NCBI GenBank assembly: GCA_963809875.1
Contig: CAWELC010000006.1
Span: 310,001 to 374,000, forward strand
DNA from: JAFGAS01 sp963809875
Lineage (GTDB): Bacteria; Desulfobacterota; Zymogenia; Zymogenales; Zymogenaceae
DNA: 64,000 bases
Direction: 5' to 3'
Shown here: in pieces, positions 52,994 through 62,684 of the stretch
How positions within the stretch are numbered: the first letter of the stretch is position 1
Layout: each line of letters opens with the position of its first letter
Notes under the pieces: model-generated
The model's database searches: none
What the model was told of the DNA's origin: nothing
Seen by the model: only the letters and a program-made list of their open reading frames with translations
Made by a program: the position numbers and the translations under genes

Positions 52994-53632
52994 TCAAACC
53001 CCCTTTCCGGCGCCGGGCGGCGGGTTTTTCTTGCGCCGCTCGCCGATCACCCTTACCACGACGTATATGATGATGACGGCGGTGATAAACGCGATGACAA
53101 TGGTGGAGTAGAGGCGAACGAAGCTCTTCATCTCTTCCCACTGCTGTCCCACGTGGTAGCCGAGGTAGAAGATACCGAGGTTCCAGGCCGCGATGGAGGC
53201 TATGCTGTAGGCGGCCACCGAAAAAAGAGGCATTCGGGCGATCCCCGCCGCCACAAAGAAGAAGGGACGAAACCCCGGCGCAAAGCGGTTGGCCGAGATG
53301 ATGATCCCGCCCCACCTTGCAAAGCGGTCCTCGAGGGTGCGGACCTTATCGGCGGAGAAGAACGAAAAATTCTTCCTGATGAAATAGTCCCTTCCCTTTG
53401 ACCTTCCCAGCCAGTAGATGGAAAGCGAGCCCGCAAGGCTTCCGAGCGAGCCCGACAGGAACACCAGCCAAATGGGAAGGAGCCCCCTGCCGGCGAGGAA
53501 GGCGCCGAAGAGAAAGACGGTATCGCCGGGAAAAGGGGGAAAGACGTACTCGATGATCGAACCGATAAAGAGGACGACAAAGGCGATGGGAAGTGCCTGG
53601 GTCTGGAGGAGGTGGAGGAATAGCTGTTCCAT
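52994..53632 (-). CDS. DedA family membrane protein
   Basis: About 212 residues, inner-membrane protein of the SNARE-associated/DedA superfamily. FIGSIIEYVFPPFPGDTVFL (near residue 20) and the FFIRKNFSFFSADKV region with ANRFAPGFRPFFFVAAGIAR (near residue 115) are hallmark motifs; five or six helices. Members flip or recycle lipid carriers such as undecaprenyl phosphate. Start is ambiguous: GTG at 53641 or ATG at 53632; the ATG is used. Coupled to the GalT-like gene. Confidence 0.9.
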   Translation of the reverse strand: MEQLFLHLLQTQALPIAFVVLFIGSIIEYVFPPFPGDTVFLFGAFLAGRGLLPIWLVFLSGSLGSLAGSLSIYWLGRSKGRDYFIRKNFSFFSADKVRTLEDRFARWGGIIISANRFAPGFRPFFFVAAGIARMPLFSVAAYSIASIAAWNLGIFYLGYHVGQQWEEMKSFVRLYSTIVIAFITAVIIIYVVVRVIGERRKKNPPPGAGKGV

Positions 53633-53945
53633 CGTTACCACACGGATGTCCGCCGGGTGTCGGGTTCTCGTCCGGCGCCCTCACCGACGTACGCTCCGCT
53701 TATGGCGCGGGCGCAAAACTCCGGGATGACCTCCCCAAGCCGACCCCTCGTGTGTAATGTGTCGACCCCGAGAATAGTCGTGTCTGGTGACGCCTCCCCC
53801 TCCCGCAGAGACCTCCCGGCAGGCGCGGTCAAGATATCAAGGCGCCTGTCCCCGCGGCCGGACGTGCCGGGGGCCGTTTGAGGCAGACTTCGCAATCCCC
53901 ATCGCCCGCGCGGGTCGGGGGAGTTGTCCGGGGGGGCGGCGGTAG
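53633..53945. other. Intergenic region
   Basis: 313 bp between two genes on the minus strand. Apart from a short GC-rich stretch near 53930 I see no feature; a promoter for the DedA/GalT pair must lie here. Confidence 0.4.
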
Positions 53946-54485
53946 CTACTTGGCGAGCGACATGAGCTGCTTAATGCGATCCCCGGAATCCCAATATTCG
54001 GCTCCGACCGACTTGTCGACGATCGTCCCCTCTTTGTCGATGATGTAGGTTGTGGGGATTCCCGAGATCAGATAGACGTCAGCCACCTTCTTGTCGCGGT
54101 CATGGAGGACCGTGAAGGTATAGTGGCTCGGGGAAACCATGTTTTTAAGCCGTGATGTCTCAAAGCCGTCGATGCTCACCGCGAGGATGACAAAATCATA
54201 CCCCTTCATCTTCTTGCTCAGGCTTTCGATGGAGGGCATTTCGGATCGGCAGGGAGGACACCAGGTGGCCCAGAAGTTGAGAAGGACGACCTTTCCCTTA
54301 TAGTCCGAGAGACGGACGTCGTTTCCGTCAACGCTCTTGAGCACAAAATCGGGGGCGGACGCCCCTACAACGGCCCTTCCGCCGGCCTCGGCGGGGGGGG
54401 CCTGCCTCCCGCAGGCAAAGACAACAAACAGGACACCTAAGAAAAAAACGGCCAAGACTAATAAGGGCTTCCGTGTTGGTCGCAT
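53946..54485 (-). CDS. TlpA-like thiol:disulfide oxidoreductase lipoprotein
   Basis: 179 residues. Lipobox-type signal (VLFVVFACG), then a thioredoxin fold: FVLKSVDGNDVRLSDYKGKV, the active site FWATWCPPCRSEMPSI, SIDGFETSR and GIPTTYIIDKEG (cis-proline). Anchored in the envelope on the periplasmic side; probably reduces disulfides of cytochrome or other cysteine proteins. Divergent from the M23 gene, 280 bp apart. Confidence 0.92.
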   Translation of the reverse strand: MRPTRKPLLVLAVFFLGVLFVVFACGRQAPPAEAGGRAVVGASAPDFVLKSVDGNDVRLSDYKGKVVLLNFWATWCPPCRSEMPSIESLSKKMKGYDFVILAVSIDGFETSRLKNMVSPSHYTFTVLHDRDKKVADVYLISGIPTTYIIDKEGTIVDKSVGAEYWDSGDRIKQLMSLAK

Positions 54486-54682
54486 GGTAATTCCTTTATT
54501 TCGGTTTTATCATTTATACCATAAACGCCGCGCAATCGCCACAGATATTTCCGGTCCGGCGGATTTTGGGGCTCGGTCGAAGCCCGGCTCCTTCAACGCG
54601 ACGCCGGTGACAACGGTACGGCCGCACGCGGCGCCCTGCGCTCCGTCGGGCTTCTTGACTCCATTAAAATTGCCTAATGGAC

Positions 54683-54711
54683 TTGACACACCGCCTTTTT
54701 TTACCTATAGT
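54683..54711 (+). promoter_or_regulatory. Promoter of the M23 peptidase gene
   Basis: TTGACA, 17 bases, TATAGT, followed by a 48-base leader to the ATG at 54766. Confidence 0.75.
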
Positions 54712-54765
54712 CACGGACACCATATACTCATACATTTGTGCAGGTCATCCCGGGCAGGTGTTTAC

Positions 54766-55665
54766 ATGATAAAAAAGTCCTATTTTTCCATCATCATCGC
54801 CGGTGATCGCTCAAAACAGGCCCATACGTTCCGCACCATCAACATTTCGAACTTTACCCTCATTTTTCTCGGCCTTGTATTCCTTGCGGCCGTTGTCACG
54901 TCTGGATTCATGCTCCACACCTATCTGAACACGACCGTCAAGATCAAGGAGATTACCGCCCTGAAGCAGGAAAACGGCTATCTCAAAGGCCAGATCGACG
55001 AATTCAGGGAGGCCTATGACCGGGTCTCGACGCGCATGGGGACGGTCAAGGAGATGGATGACGAGCTGCGGACGCTGACGATGGTCGAAGATGCCGAAGA
55101 ACAACCTGACCCATTCGGCGTCGGCGGGCCGACGTACGGGGATGCGTCTTACAATGAACTGGAGCGACGCCACGACGACCTCTCCGCGCAGATAGAGCAG
55201 GACCTTGATCGTCTCCTGGTCCAATCCAAGCGACAGGAACAGAGCTTCAACGAGCTGACCTGCATTCTGGAAGAGCAGAGAAACATGATGGACTGCACGC
55301 CGGCCGTCTGGCCCACCAGGGGGTTCCTGACCTCGAAATTCGGCTTCCGCTGGGGCAGGCTGCACGCCGGCATCGACGTCGCCAACAAGGTCGGCACCAT
55401 CATCACGGCGCCGGCCGACGGAATGGTAATCTTCGTTGGCATAAAACAGGGATACGGCAACTTCATGACCATCAGCCACGGCTACGGGATCACGACCAAC
55501 TACGGCCACCTCTATTGCGCCCTGGCCAAAGTGGGTGACACCGTCAAGCGGGGGGATCGAATCGCCGAGGTCGGAAACACCGGCCGCACGACCGGTCCCC
55601 ACCTCCACTACGAAGTGATGCTCAACGGGGTCCACGTCGACCCCCTCTACTATATCCTGAACTGA
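54766..55665 (+). CDS. M23 family metallopeptidase (LytM domain)
   Basis: 299 residues. An N-terminal membrane helix (NFTLIFLGLVFLAAVVTSGF), a coiled coil (ITALKQENGYLKGQIDEFRE; LERRHDDLSAQIEQDLDRLL), then the LytM domain from about residue 180: PTRGFLTSKFGFRWGRLHAG with HAGIDVAN, and GPHLHYEV, the zinc ligands. It should cut peptidoglycan cross-links or act as an amidase activator such as EnvC/NlpD in cell separation. CAGGTG precedes the ATG. Confidence 0.93.
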   Translation: MIKKSYFSIIIAGDRSKQAHTFRTINISNFTLIFLGLVFLAAVVTSGFMLHTYLNTTVKIKEITALKQENGYLKGQIDEFREAYDRVSTRMGTVKEMDDELRTLTMVEDAEEQPDPFGVGGPTYGDASYNELERRHDDLSAQIEQDLDRLLVQSKRQEQSFNELTCILEEQRNMMDCTPAVWPTRGFLTSKFGFRWGRLHAGIDVANKVGTIITAPADGMVIFVGIKQGYGNFMTISHGYGITTNYGHLYCALAKVGDTVKRGDRIAEVGNTGRTTGPHLHYEVMLNGVHVDPLYYILN

Positions 55666-55838
55666 GCCCCGCGTTGCCGCCTCTCCCGTCCCCAAAACGT
55701 CTTATTTACCATCGCGTGGCATCTCTTGAGTCCGCGGGCTTGTCCTGCCCGTCAAGGGAGGCGCCACGTGTGCGACAGTCGAAAGCCCGGAAAGCCCCAA
55801 AAGCCCCAAAAGCCCCCAATGTCCAGTAGACCTCGATG

Positions 55839-56429
55839 TCATAATCTCCTGCAGACGAGCTCGCCGTTACCGATCGGAACCACCAAAGAGTCCACCCGCC
55901 GGTCGCCCAGGACACGGTCAATCATCCCCTGCAATTGCGCGGCGTGGCTGACGGCGTTGTCCGCGATAAGGATCCCGCCGCGAACCATCCGCGCAACCAC
56001 CAGCTCATAGCACTCCAGGTAAACCTCCTTTTCGGCATCCAGAAAGCAGAAGGCGATCTCTTCAAAATCCCGAAGCAGCTGGCGCGCATCGCCGTGGACA
56101 AGCCGCACGGTCTCACGCATGCCCGCGGCCTCGAAGGTTTCGGTGGCTATCCTGACCTTTTCATCCAGTATCTCGATGGTGGTCAGAGTCCGCCCGGCAT
56201 CCCGGCACGCCAGGCCAAGCCAGAGCGCGGAATAACCGCCGCTCGTCCCCACCTCGACGTATGCGCCGTCCGGCGCGCATCGGGCCATCAGCGCGATAAA
56301 CCTCCCGGTCTGGGCCGGAATCTGCCGAAGACGGTGGGCCCGGGGGCCTCCCTCGGCCCGGTCGCGGGCATCGAGTCCTTCCAGGTAACGCATCCTGTCG
56401 CGGACGGGGTCGGGAATCGTATGAAACAT
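55839..56429 (-). CDS. O-methyltransferase family 3 (SAM-dependent)
   Basis: 196 residues, catechol-O-methyltransferase-like. SAM site VEVGTSGGYSALWLGLA (near residue 55), acidic loop IEILDEKVRIA, and FLDAEKEVYLECYELVV (near residue 120), metal-ligand aspartate region, then GGILIADNAVSHAAQLQGMI. ATG 56429 is chosen because GGAGG stands 5 bases upstream; longer versions run into non-domain sequence. The methyl acceptor is unknown, a phenolic or small hydroxylated compound. Confidence 0.9.
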   Translation of the reverse strand: MFHTIPDPVRDRMRYLEGLDARDRAEGGPRAHRLRQIPAQTGRFIALMARCAPDGAYVEVGTSGGYSALWLGLACRDAGRTLTTIEILDEKVRIATETFEAAGMRETVRLVHGDARQLLRDFEEIAFCFLDAEKEVYLECYELVVARMVRGGILIADNAVSHAAQLQGMIDRVLGDRRVDSLVVPIGNGELVCRRL

Positions 56430-56741
56430 GAAAACCTCCATGGCGTGGGGTGCCGGAGGGGGTGGGCATTTCGGCACCGCTTTGCCTCCACGTGCGCGTG
56501 CGCGATTTGTCCACGTCTCTTCCGGGCGGACGAGCTCGGTCAGGCGGGCGCAGGCCCGCGCGTCCGGGCTATTCCTATTCATGATAACCCCGGGGGCCGC
56601 TGCGGTCAACCATCCTCCTCATGACGGAAGCGGTGCGCCTGAAGGGGCTCGATGCGGTCCGGCACGGCCGCGGCAACCCGAAGGTTTATCGCGCTTTCTT
56701 TGTTTATATTTTATAAAGATGACAGAAGAAAGGAGACTGAT

Positions 56742-57614
56742 ATGAAAACACGGAAGTTTCTTTGGATAGGTCTTGCGGTCATCTCGGCGGCTCTATTTCT
56801 GGCATCGTGGTCTGCCGGGGCATATGCCGAGGAATCCGGAACGCCCGGGGGGCCGGCCATCATCCACAAAGATCGAAAAGACGCGGACCATGACGACGGC
56901 GGCATCGGGACGCACCGCGAGGACAGGTCAAACGCCAATCCGGCCACCGACGTCGCCGGGACGGACCATAAGGACATCAGTCGCGAAAGCGGCGACACCC
57001 GGACCTATCCCGGAGGCGGAGAACATCACACCGGCGATATCGGGGTAGACCGCGACAACAGTGACCACATCAGCGTCGTCATCGGGACTGACCACGGAGA
57101 TATCAACCGTCACGACGAGGATGTGATCACAGACCGACGCGACAGAGATCACGACAACGACGACTGGGCGATCGAGCATAACGAGTCCCGGGGTGACGCC
57201 GATGACCACGACAGGGGACGCGTTGGACGAGACAGGAGAGAATACCCCGAGCATCGCGTCTACATCATAGGCGGCACGCGGGACCACACCTGGTATACGC
57301 ACGACCCGTACGATAAGCTGGGCACGGTCTGGTACGAGACCGAGGGCGCTTATACAGGTGTCTGGACCCGCAGGAGGGACAGCAACGTCTTTGACGCGGT
57401 CTGGACGAACGGGGTGCGGCGCGTGACGGCCGTCCTGACGGTGGCCATGGACGGCGACCATGTGACCATATACCGGCGGTACGGCAGCGATGGATACGAC
57501 TATGAATACACCGGTATCCTTTCGGGCGATGAAACGCGTGTCCGGGGAAGGGTATCCGGGGGCGGAGTCGTGAGAGCCAATTGGGAAGCGACGATCACCG
57601 GGTATCGGAGGTAG
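56742..57614 (+). CDS. Secreted His/Asp-rich protein
   Basis: 290 residues. Signal peptide (MKTRKFLWIGLAVISAALFL and SWSAGAYA, cleavage likely before EESG). The next 150 residues are low-complexity, dominated by Asp, His, Arg and Gly (HREDRSNANPATDVAGTDHK, GGEHHTGDIGVDRDNSDH, IGTDHGDINRHDEDVITD), with loosely repeated GTDH/GDI units. The C-terminal 110 residues form a more ordered, beta-rich domain (GTVWYETEGAYTGVWTRRRD; VWTNGVRRVTAVLTV). The Asp/His pattern suggests metal or calcium binding. AAGGAG lies 7 bases before the ATG. Confidence 0.75.
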   Translation: MKTRKFLWIGLAVISAALFLASWSAGAYAEESGTPGGPAIIHKDRKDADHDDGGIGTHREDRSNANPATDVAGTDHKDISRESGDTRTYPGGGEHHTGDIGVDRDNSDHISVVIGTDHGDINRHDEDVITDRRDRDHDNDDWAIEHNESRGDADDHDRGRVGRDRREYPEHRVYIIGGTRDHTWYTHDPYDKLGTVWYETEGAYTGVWTRRRDSNVFDAVWTNGVRRVTAVLTVAMDGDHVTIYRRYGSDGYDYEYTGILSGDETRVRGRVSGGGVVRANWEATITGYRR

Positions 57615-57633
57615 GAGTCCCTGCGGGCCCCGG

Positions 57634-58094
57634 CTATTTCAGGAATCTGCAGGCCCTCGTCTCGCCCAGGTCGCAGGCCTTCTTGAAGTTTTCCTGGGCC
57701 CGGTCCCCGTTGCCCATCCTGAGGAGAGCCGTCCCCTTCGCGAAATAGGCGGCGCCGGACGCCGGGTCTATCGACAGCGCATGATCGGCGCTGTCCAGGG
57801 CCCCCTCGTTATCTCCCAGGGAGGCCAGGGCCAGCGACCTGGCCACGTAGGCGTCCGGATCGGCCGGGTTTTGGGCGATCGCCTCATTGCTCAGCCTCAG
57901 CGCCTCCTCGAAGTTGCCCTGTATGATCTGCACAAAGGCGTCGTGAACCGCGGGGGAGGCGTTTTCCCGAACCTGGGGTGAGCCCGGGGAAGACGCCGGA
58001 TTTGCCGGGGCCCGGGGTCGGCCGCATCCGTCGAGGAAGCGCACCCCCACGCGACCAGACAGAACATGAGCATCGAAAAGAGTCCCGTCTTCAT
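57634..58094 (-). CDS. TPR-repeat lipoprotein, one frameshift
   Basis: About 153 residues. Lipobox signal MKTGLFSMLMFCLVAWGCAS, a short linker with a shift near 58015 in a C/G run, then three TPR-like repeats: GNFEEALRLSNEAIAQNPAD, GDNEGALDSADHALSIDPAS, GNGDRAQENFKKACDLGE. Probably an outer-membrane-linked adaptor. The stop is 20 bp from the stop of the preceding gene on the other strand. Confidence 0.8.
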
Positions 58095-58297
58095 CGGCAT
58101 TACCTTTCTCGTATGTCCATAATGCTTCAGTATACCACGCCTTTGGGATTCCGGCGGGAGGGTTCGGCGGGTGAGCCGGGGCACCTAAAACTGCCGGTCC
58201 CGATTGACTTCGCAGCGCCCCCAAAATTTATGCGGGAGGGGGCTCGGCCGAGCCCCCTCCCGCCGCATTTCGACCGCCTACTGCAATCTCACTGACG

Positions 58298-59591
58298 CTA
58301 CGCCGTCTCTTCCTCGATGATTTCGTGCTTTACCTTTTCGACGTCCGCCGCATAGTGTCGGGAGCCGACCAGAAAGAGGAGCCCGGCGCAAATGCCCGCC
58401 GCCGGCGCAATGAAGAGCGCCATCTTGACCCCGTAGGCCCCGCCGCCGAGGGCGTCGGAGATCAGGCCGATGATCCACGGCGCCCACCCTCCCCCGAGCA
58501 GGTAGATGACCAGGATAATCATCCCCCAGGAGATCCCCTTCATGCCGGGAGTCACCACGTCCTGGGTGATCGTGTGGATGGAGGGAAGGCCCAGCATCAG
58601 GAAGATCCCGAAGGCAAACATCAGAATCAGCCCGGGCCCCGAAGCGTCCGTCATCAGAGCGGGTACCAGGAGTGCCGCGGCAACCAGGTCGCCGATAACC
58701 GGCACGAGCATCCGGCCGCGCGGGTTGGACTTCTGCCAGAAATCCGCGAGGAATCCGCCCAGCGGGGAGCCGATGATGGCCATCAGGCTGATGATCCCCA
58801 CCGTCATACCCGCTTTGGCCTCCGTGACGTTGTTGGTCCGCATGAGGAACGTGGGAAGCCACACGAGGATGGAGACCGCCATGATGTTGTGCATGGCGTG
58901 CCCGATATAGAGCCACTTGAGCGTGGGGATCTTGAAGAGGGAGACGGCTGAGGCCAAGAAGCCGCGTACACCCACGTCGGCATCCGTCCTCGATACGGTC
59001 TTGTAGTCCTTCAGGAAAAAGGCGGCGATGCCCAGGATGACGCCGGGTACGGCGAATACATAGAAGGGAGTCCGCCATCCTCCGTAATGGGTGGAAAGGT
59101 AACCGCCCATGATGTAGCCGAGGGCCGCCCCGAGGGGGACGAAGATGTTGAAAATGCCCATGGCCCGTCCCCTCGATTCGGCGGGATAGGCCGCGGTGAT
59201 CATCGCGGTGCCGCCGGCCGAAAACCCCGCTTCGCCGACACCCACCATGATCCGGGGAGAAAGACGCCCGCGAAGCTCCGGCCCAGCCCGGTCACGAAAG
59301 TAAAGAGACTCCAGATAACGGCCATGATGGCAACCGCCTTTCGCCGGCTCCACCGATCGATGAGAAATGCTATGGGGAGAGAAAAGAACGAGATACTTAA
59401 AAGAAAGATCGTGTGGAGTAGCCCCGGCCTGGGTATCGGAAAGGCCGAGGTCGATGCGCATCGGCTCGAGAACCGCCGACATTACCTGTCGGTCCATGAA
59501 GTTGATCATCCAGAGGAGGGAAAGGACGACGAGAATGAGATTGGCGCTCATCCCCCCCACCTGATACTTTTTGGGTTTTCCCTTTTGCATT
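58298..59591 (-). CDS. MFS transporter (spinster/sugar-phosphate type), two frameshifts
   Basis: About 430 residues. N-terminal LILVVLSLLWMINFMDRQVM and VLEPMRIDLGLSDTQAG, typical of MFS sugar-acid or spinster-like carriers; IMVGVGEAGFSAGGTAMITA and AYPAESRGRAMGIFN (signature of the family, loop 4-5). Between about 59440 and 59265 the frame is broken twice (corrected: LYFIFPLISIPIAFLIDRWS-like, then the IMVGVGEAG block). C-terminal helices are intact. GGAGG stands 6 bases before ATG 59591. Substrate unknown. Confidence 0.85.
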
Positions 59592-59901
59592 ATTTCCTCC
59601 TTATGCCATGGTTTCTCTCCGCCTCCGGTACATATAGTGAGGTCATTTAAACAAGAAATGGCCGCAAAAGTCAATCGAATTTGCAGGCCGGTTGCCATCG
59701 TTGGGGCGGTTCCTGACGGATGGTCGTGAAGAATCATGTGAGGGGAGGATAGGTGCGACGAATGTTTCACGTCGGGGTTCGAAGGGAATGGGGTGCCTCT
59801 GTCCTTTAGCTGCTCCTCGGTCGCGGGCTTTTCGAGCCGAAAGGGCGAAGCGGCGGCGCGCGGAAGTCACACGGATGCATAGCGGGAGAAGGGGACTCGG
59901 C
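59592..59901. other. Intergenic region
   Basis: 310 bp, upstream of the MFS gene and downstream of the GTPase gene, both on the minus strand. No feature recognised beyond AT-rich stretches at 59630-59690. Confidence 0.4.
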
Positions 59902-60489
59902 CTAGCGCTTGGCGGCCTTGACGCACTCGTTTGAGATGGCCTCCAGGGTCTCCATCACGTTCTTGCCGGTGAGCGCAACGGTGGAATATTCCGGGCGGTC
60001 GCTGCTGTTGAGGGTGGCGTGGAGCTCTTCGATGGGCGTGACGTCCGGAAGGTCGCGCTTGTTGTACTGGATGACGGTCGGGAAGGTCTCGAATTCCTTG
60101 CCGTAGTGAGCGAGGATGGCTCGCAGGTCCTTGAACGATTCGATATTCTCGGGCATCTTGGCCGCCTGGGAGTCGGCCACAAAAACGACGCCGTCGGCGC
60201 CCTTCATCACGAGCCGCCGCGTTTCGCCGTAGCTGACCTGTCCGGGAACGGTAAAGAGCTCGTAGCGCACCTTGACGTTTCCACCCTGGATCTTCGTCGA
60301 GGTGGAGAGGTCGAAGAAGTCGAAGAAAAGGGTGCGGTCGTCCTTCGTATTGATGGACATGAACTGCCCCTTGGCGTCCGGGGCAAGCTGGGCGTAGATG
60401 GCCCGCAGGGTCGTCGTCTTGCCGCCGAGGCTCGGGCCGAAGTAGACGATCTTTATGACCATCTCTTTCTTGTCGAAGTTAAAACGCAT
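59902..60489 (-). CDS. MglA-like small GTPase
   Basis: 195 residues. P-loop FGPSLGGKTTTLRAI (near residue 18), switch region with DFFDLSTSTKIQG, G3 region FTVPGQVSYGETRRLVMKGA, NKRDLPDV for guanine recognition (near residue 142). It belongs to the Ras-like MglA group, which in Myxococcus and relatives sets cell polarity and motility; here only the GTPase is seen and no mglB roadblock partner is adjacent. Cytoplasmic. Confidence 0.9.
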   Translation of the reverse strand: MRFNFDKKEMVIKIVYFGPSLGGKTTTLRAIYAQLAPDAKGQFMSINTKDDRTLFFDFFDLSTSTKIQGGNVKVRYELFTVPGQVSYGETRRLVMKGADGVVFVADSQAAKMPENIESFKDLRAILAHYGKEFETFPTVIQYNKRDLPDVTPIEELHATLNSSDRPEYSTVALTGKNVMETLEAISNECVKAAKR

Positions 60490-60703
60490 TGCGGTAATAA
60501 ACCTTACGGAATCCTAATTTTTTTATATACCATCAGGACGGCTTTGTAAACAGGTATCTTTACGGCACTGGTGAATATTTCGGGGTGCGCGTCTCTCGAT
60601 TGGTCAACCCTTCCCCAATTACCGTCAAACCTCCCATTTTCCTCATCGGGGGCTCGAAACCGGACCATGTCCCGGTTGGAGACAGCGCTCTGCCCGCCGA
60701 CGA

Positions 60704-61336
60704 TTAGAGAAAGGGATTATTCTCCCGCTCGTCCCTCACGGTTGAGGTGGGCGCAGGGCCGTAGTTGTGGCCCGGCAGGATGACCGTGTCGTCGGGCAGC
60801 GTCATGATCCGCTCCCTGATGGAGGCCATCATCGTCTTCATTGACCCGCCGGGCAGGTCCGTTCTCCCGACCCCGCCGACAAACAGGGTGTCGCCGGTAA
60901 CGAGGTACGCGCCGCCGTCGTTGAGGCAGATGCTGCCGGGCGAATGGCCGGGGGTATGGATGACCGAAAGCTTGACGTTGCCGACCGAGATCGTGTCGCC
61001 GTCCGTGACGCGGCGATCCGCCGGCGGGGAAGTCCTGCCCCCGATCATCTTGAGGAATGCCTTGTTGGCAAGGCTGGTAAGCCACGATGCCTCGGCCTCG
61101 TGGATGATAATCGAGGCCTCCGTCCGCTCCACGATATCCGCGTTGCCCGAGATATGATCCGGGTGGGCGTGGGTGTTGATGATGTAGTGCACCGTCAGAC
61201 CGAGCGATGCCGCCTCGGCCAGGATTCGATCGGCATCGGCCGCGGGATCGACGAGAGCCGCGCGCCCGGTTTCCTCGCATCCGAGGATGTAGCAGAAGAC
61301 CGCGAGGCCCCCCACTTCAAGCTGCTTGACGATCAT
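60704..61336 (-). CDS. MBL-fold hydrolase, glyoxalase II-like
   Basis: 210 residues. Zinc motif INTHAHPDHISGN (near residue 55), HTPGHSPGSICL and VTGDTLFVGGVGRTDLPGGS, then LPDDTVILPGHNYGPA near the end, a pattern of glyoxalase II/persulfide dioxygenase-like hydrolases. Contrasts with the MBL proteins at 38 and 21121, which belong to other branches. Probable thioester hydrolase. Confidence 0.9.
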   Translation of the reverse strand: MIVKQLEVGGLAVFCYILGCEETGRAALVDPAADADRILAEAASLGLTVHYIINTHAHPDHISGNADIVERTEASIIIHEAEASWLTSLANKAFLKMIGGRTSPPADRRVTDGDTISVGNVKLSVIHTPGHSPGSICLNDGGAYLVTGDTLFVGGVGRTDLPGGSMKTMMASIRERIMTLPDDTVILPGHNYGPAPTSTVRDERENNPFL

Positions 61337-61665
61337 TGTTCACCTCGCTAGCCTATGCGCTGTCGGCTGCATACAGAGCAATAAGTATACCCCATGAGCC
61401 GGGTGAGCGCAACGCAATTGTGCCGCCCGGGCCCCTCTGGGAGGGGACGGGTCCGGCGGCCCGAGCGGCTCAGCTGCGGTGCCGTTGCGGAGTGCATCTC
61501 CTTGACAGGGGGATGGCCGACGCGGTACTATGATCGTATATCATCACTCAGGGAACTCCCCCCGTCGCCGGCGGGCGCTTGCCTCACCGTCGACGTGGTG
61601 CATCCGGCTCCGGCGAAAGGTCCGGGGGAGGGGCCGGCGGGGATGCCGCCCGGGACGACGCGACA
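61337..61665. promoter_or_regulatory. Intergenic region with a probable promoter for the YkgJ-type gene
   Basis: TTGACA (61502-61507), 18 bp, TACTAT (61526-61531). Remaining sequence GC-rich, no gene seen. The distance to the next start codon is about 130 bp. Confidence 0.5.
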
Positions 61666-62016
61666 ATGGCAAAGATGCTTTTTTCACTACTGGCACGCAA
61701 AATCAAGGGGACGGCCGACGCAGCCGGTCATCGACCTCGTGCCCGGCTCGCCCGAGTGGGAGGCGCTCTGCCGGCGTTGCGGGGAGTGCTGCTTCGAGCT
61801 GGTATATGACGAGGATGATACCCTGATCGCCTCCAACGATGATGCGAGTACCTCGATTCGGACTCGCGGCAATGCGCCGTATACGAAAAAAGATTTGAGG
61901 TCTGCCACGACTGCATCAGGCTGACCGATAAGAATCTCCCGAGGTTCGACTGGCTGCCGGAGACGTGCGGCTACGTGGAGAGATTCGGGATCCGGGCGGG
62001 GAGAAGAGGCAAGTAG
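61666..62016 (+). CDS. YkgJ-type cysteine cluster protein, two frameshifts
   Basis: About 117 residues. In corrected frames: MAKMLFSLLARKIKGTADAA, PVIDLVPGSPEWEALCRRCG with ECCFELVYDEDDTLI, then CEYLDSDSRQCAVYEKRFEV followed by CHDCIRLTDKNLPRFDWLPE and CGYVERFGI. This is the conserved cysteine arrangement of the YkgJ/zinc-or-iron-chelating family, which probably binds an Fe-S cluster or zinc. Shifts lie near 61720 and 61845. Confidence 0.72.
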
Positions 62017-62149
62017 CCCCGAGCGCCGGGCGCGCGGTGACCTCATGTTACGCCGGCATCTCCGCCCCACCGGGCGGAGTTTTATTATTTTGTTTACAGA
62101 CGGTGTCCCTTTTCGATAAGATAGGATTTCGCCGATGAAGGAGACGCGC

Positions 62150-62498
62150 GTGCACGAGCTGCCGATTACCGAGGATATCCTGAAGATCGCGCTGACCCAC
62201 GGCGAGAAGAACGGCGCGAAACGGATCGTTCGGGTCAATCTGGTCATCGGGGATCTGACCGACCTGATCGACGAATGGGTCCAGCGCTACTTCGAGTACT
62301 TGGCAAAGGACACCATCGCGGCCGAGGCCAAGCTCGTCATCGAGCGGGTCCCGATCACGGTGATGTGCGGGCAGTGCAAGAAGCCCTTTGTGGTGGACAA
62401 GAAGAAGCTCGACTTCAACTGCCCGGTCTGCGGGACCAAAGGGGACGGAGCTGATCAGGGGCAGGGAGTTCACGGTCAAGAGCATTGAGATAGAGTGA
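62150..62498 (+). CDS. hypA: Hydrogenase nickel incorporation protein HypA, one frameshift
   Basis: Zinc/nickel chaperone for NiFe hydrogenase. The GTG at 62150 gives the obligatory MHELPITEDILKIA start (His2 and Glu3 bind nickel); AAGGAG lies 6 bases upstream. An in-frame ATG 15 bases earlier would place extra residues before His2 and was rejected. The zinc site is MCGQCKKPF and FNCPVCGTK. One extra G in the GGGG run at 62441-62444 shifts the last codons; corrected, GTELIRGREFTVKSIEIE leads to the stop at 62498. About 116 residues, normal for the family. hypB follows after 186 bp that contain a repeat. Confidence 0.88.
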
Positions 62499-62544
62499 TT
62501 GCAGAAGTGCTGACAAACCTTTTTCCAGCAATAACGTCATACTC

Positions 62545-62612
62545 GTCATTGCGAGGAGCGTCCTGCCGAAGCCGCGGGGAGCCAAAGGCGCCGTGGCGGG
62601 ATGTGGCAATCT
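62545..62612. repeat. CATTGCGAGG / CCTGCCGAAGCCGCG interspersed repeat
   Basis: CATTGCGAGGAGCG, CCTGCCGAAGCCGCG, CGTGGCGGGA, GTGGCAATC: same order as at 9839. It separates hypA from hypB. Confidence 0.65.
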
Positions 62613-62684
62613 CAAACGCCGTAACCGATGAAGCAGGAAAACCCGGCGTGTTAATCGTTTAATGAAAAGACCAAGGAGACCTAT

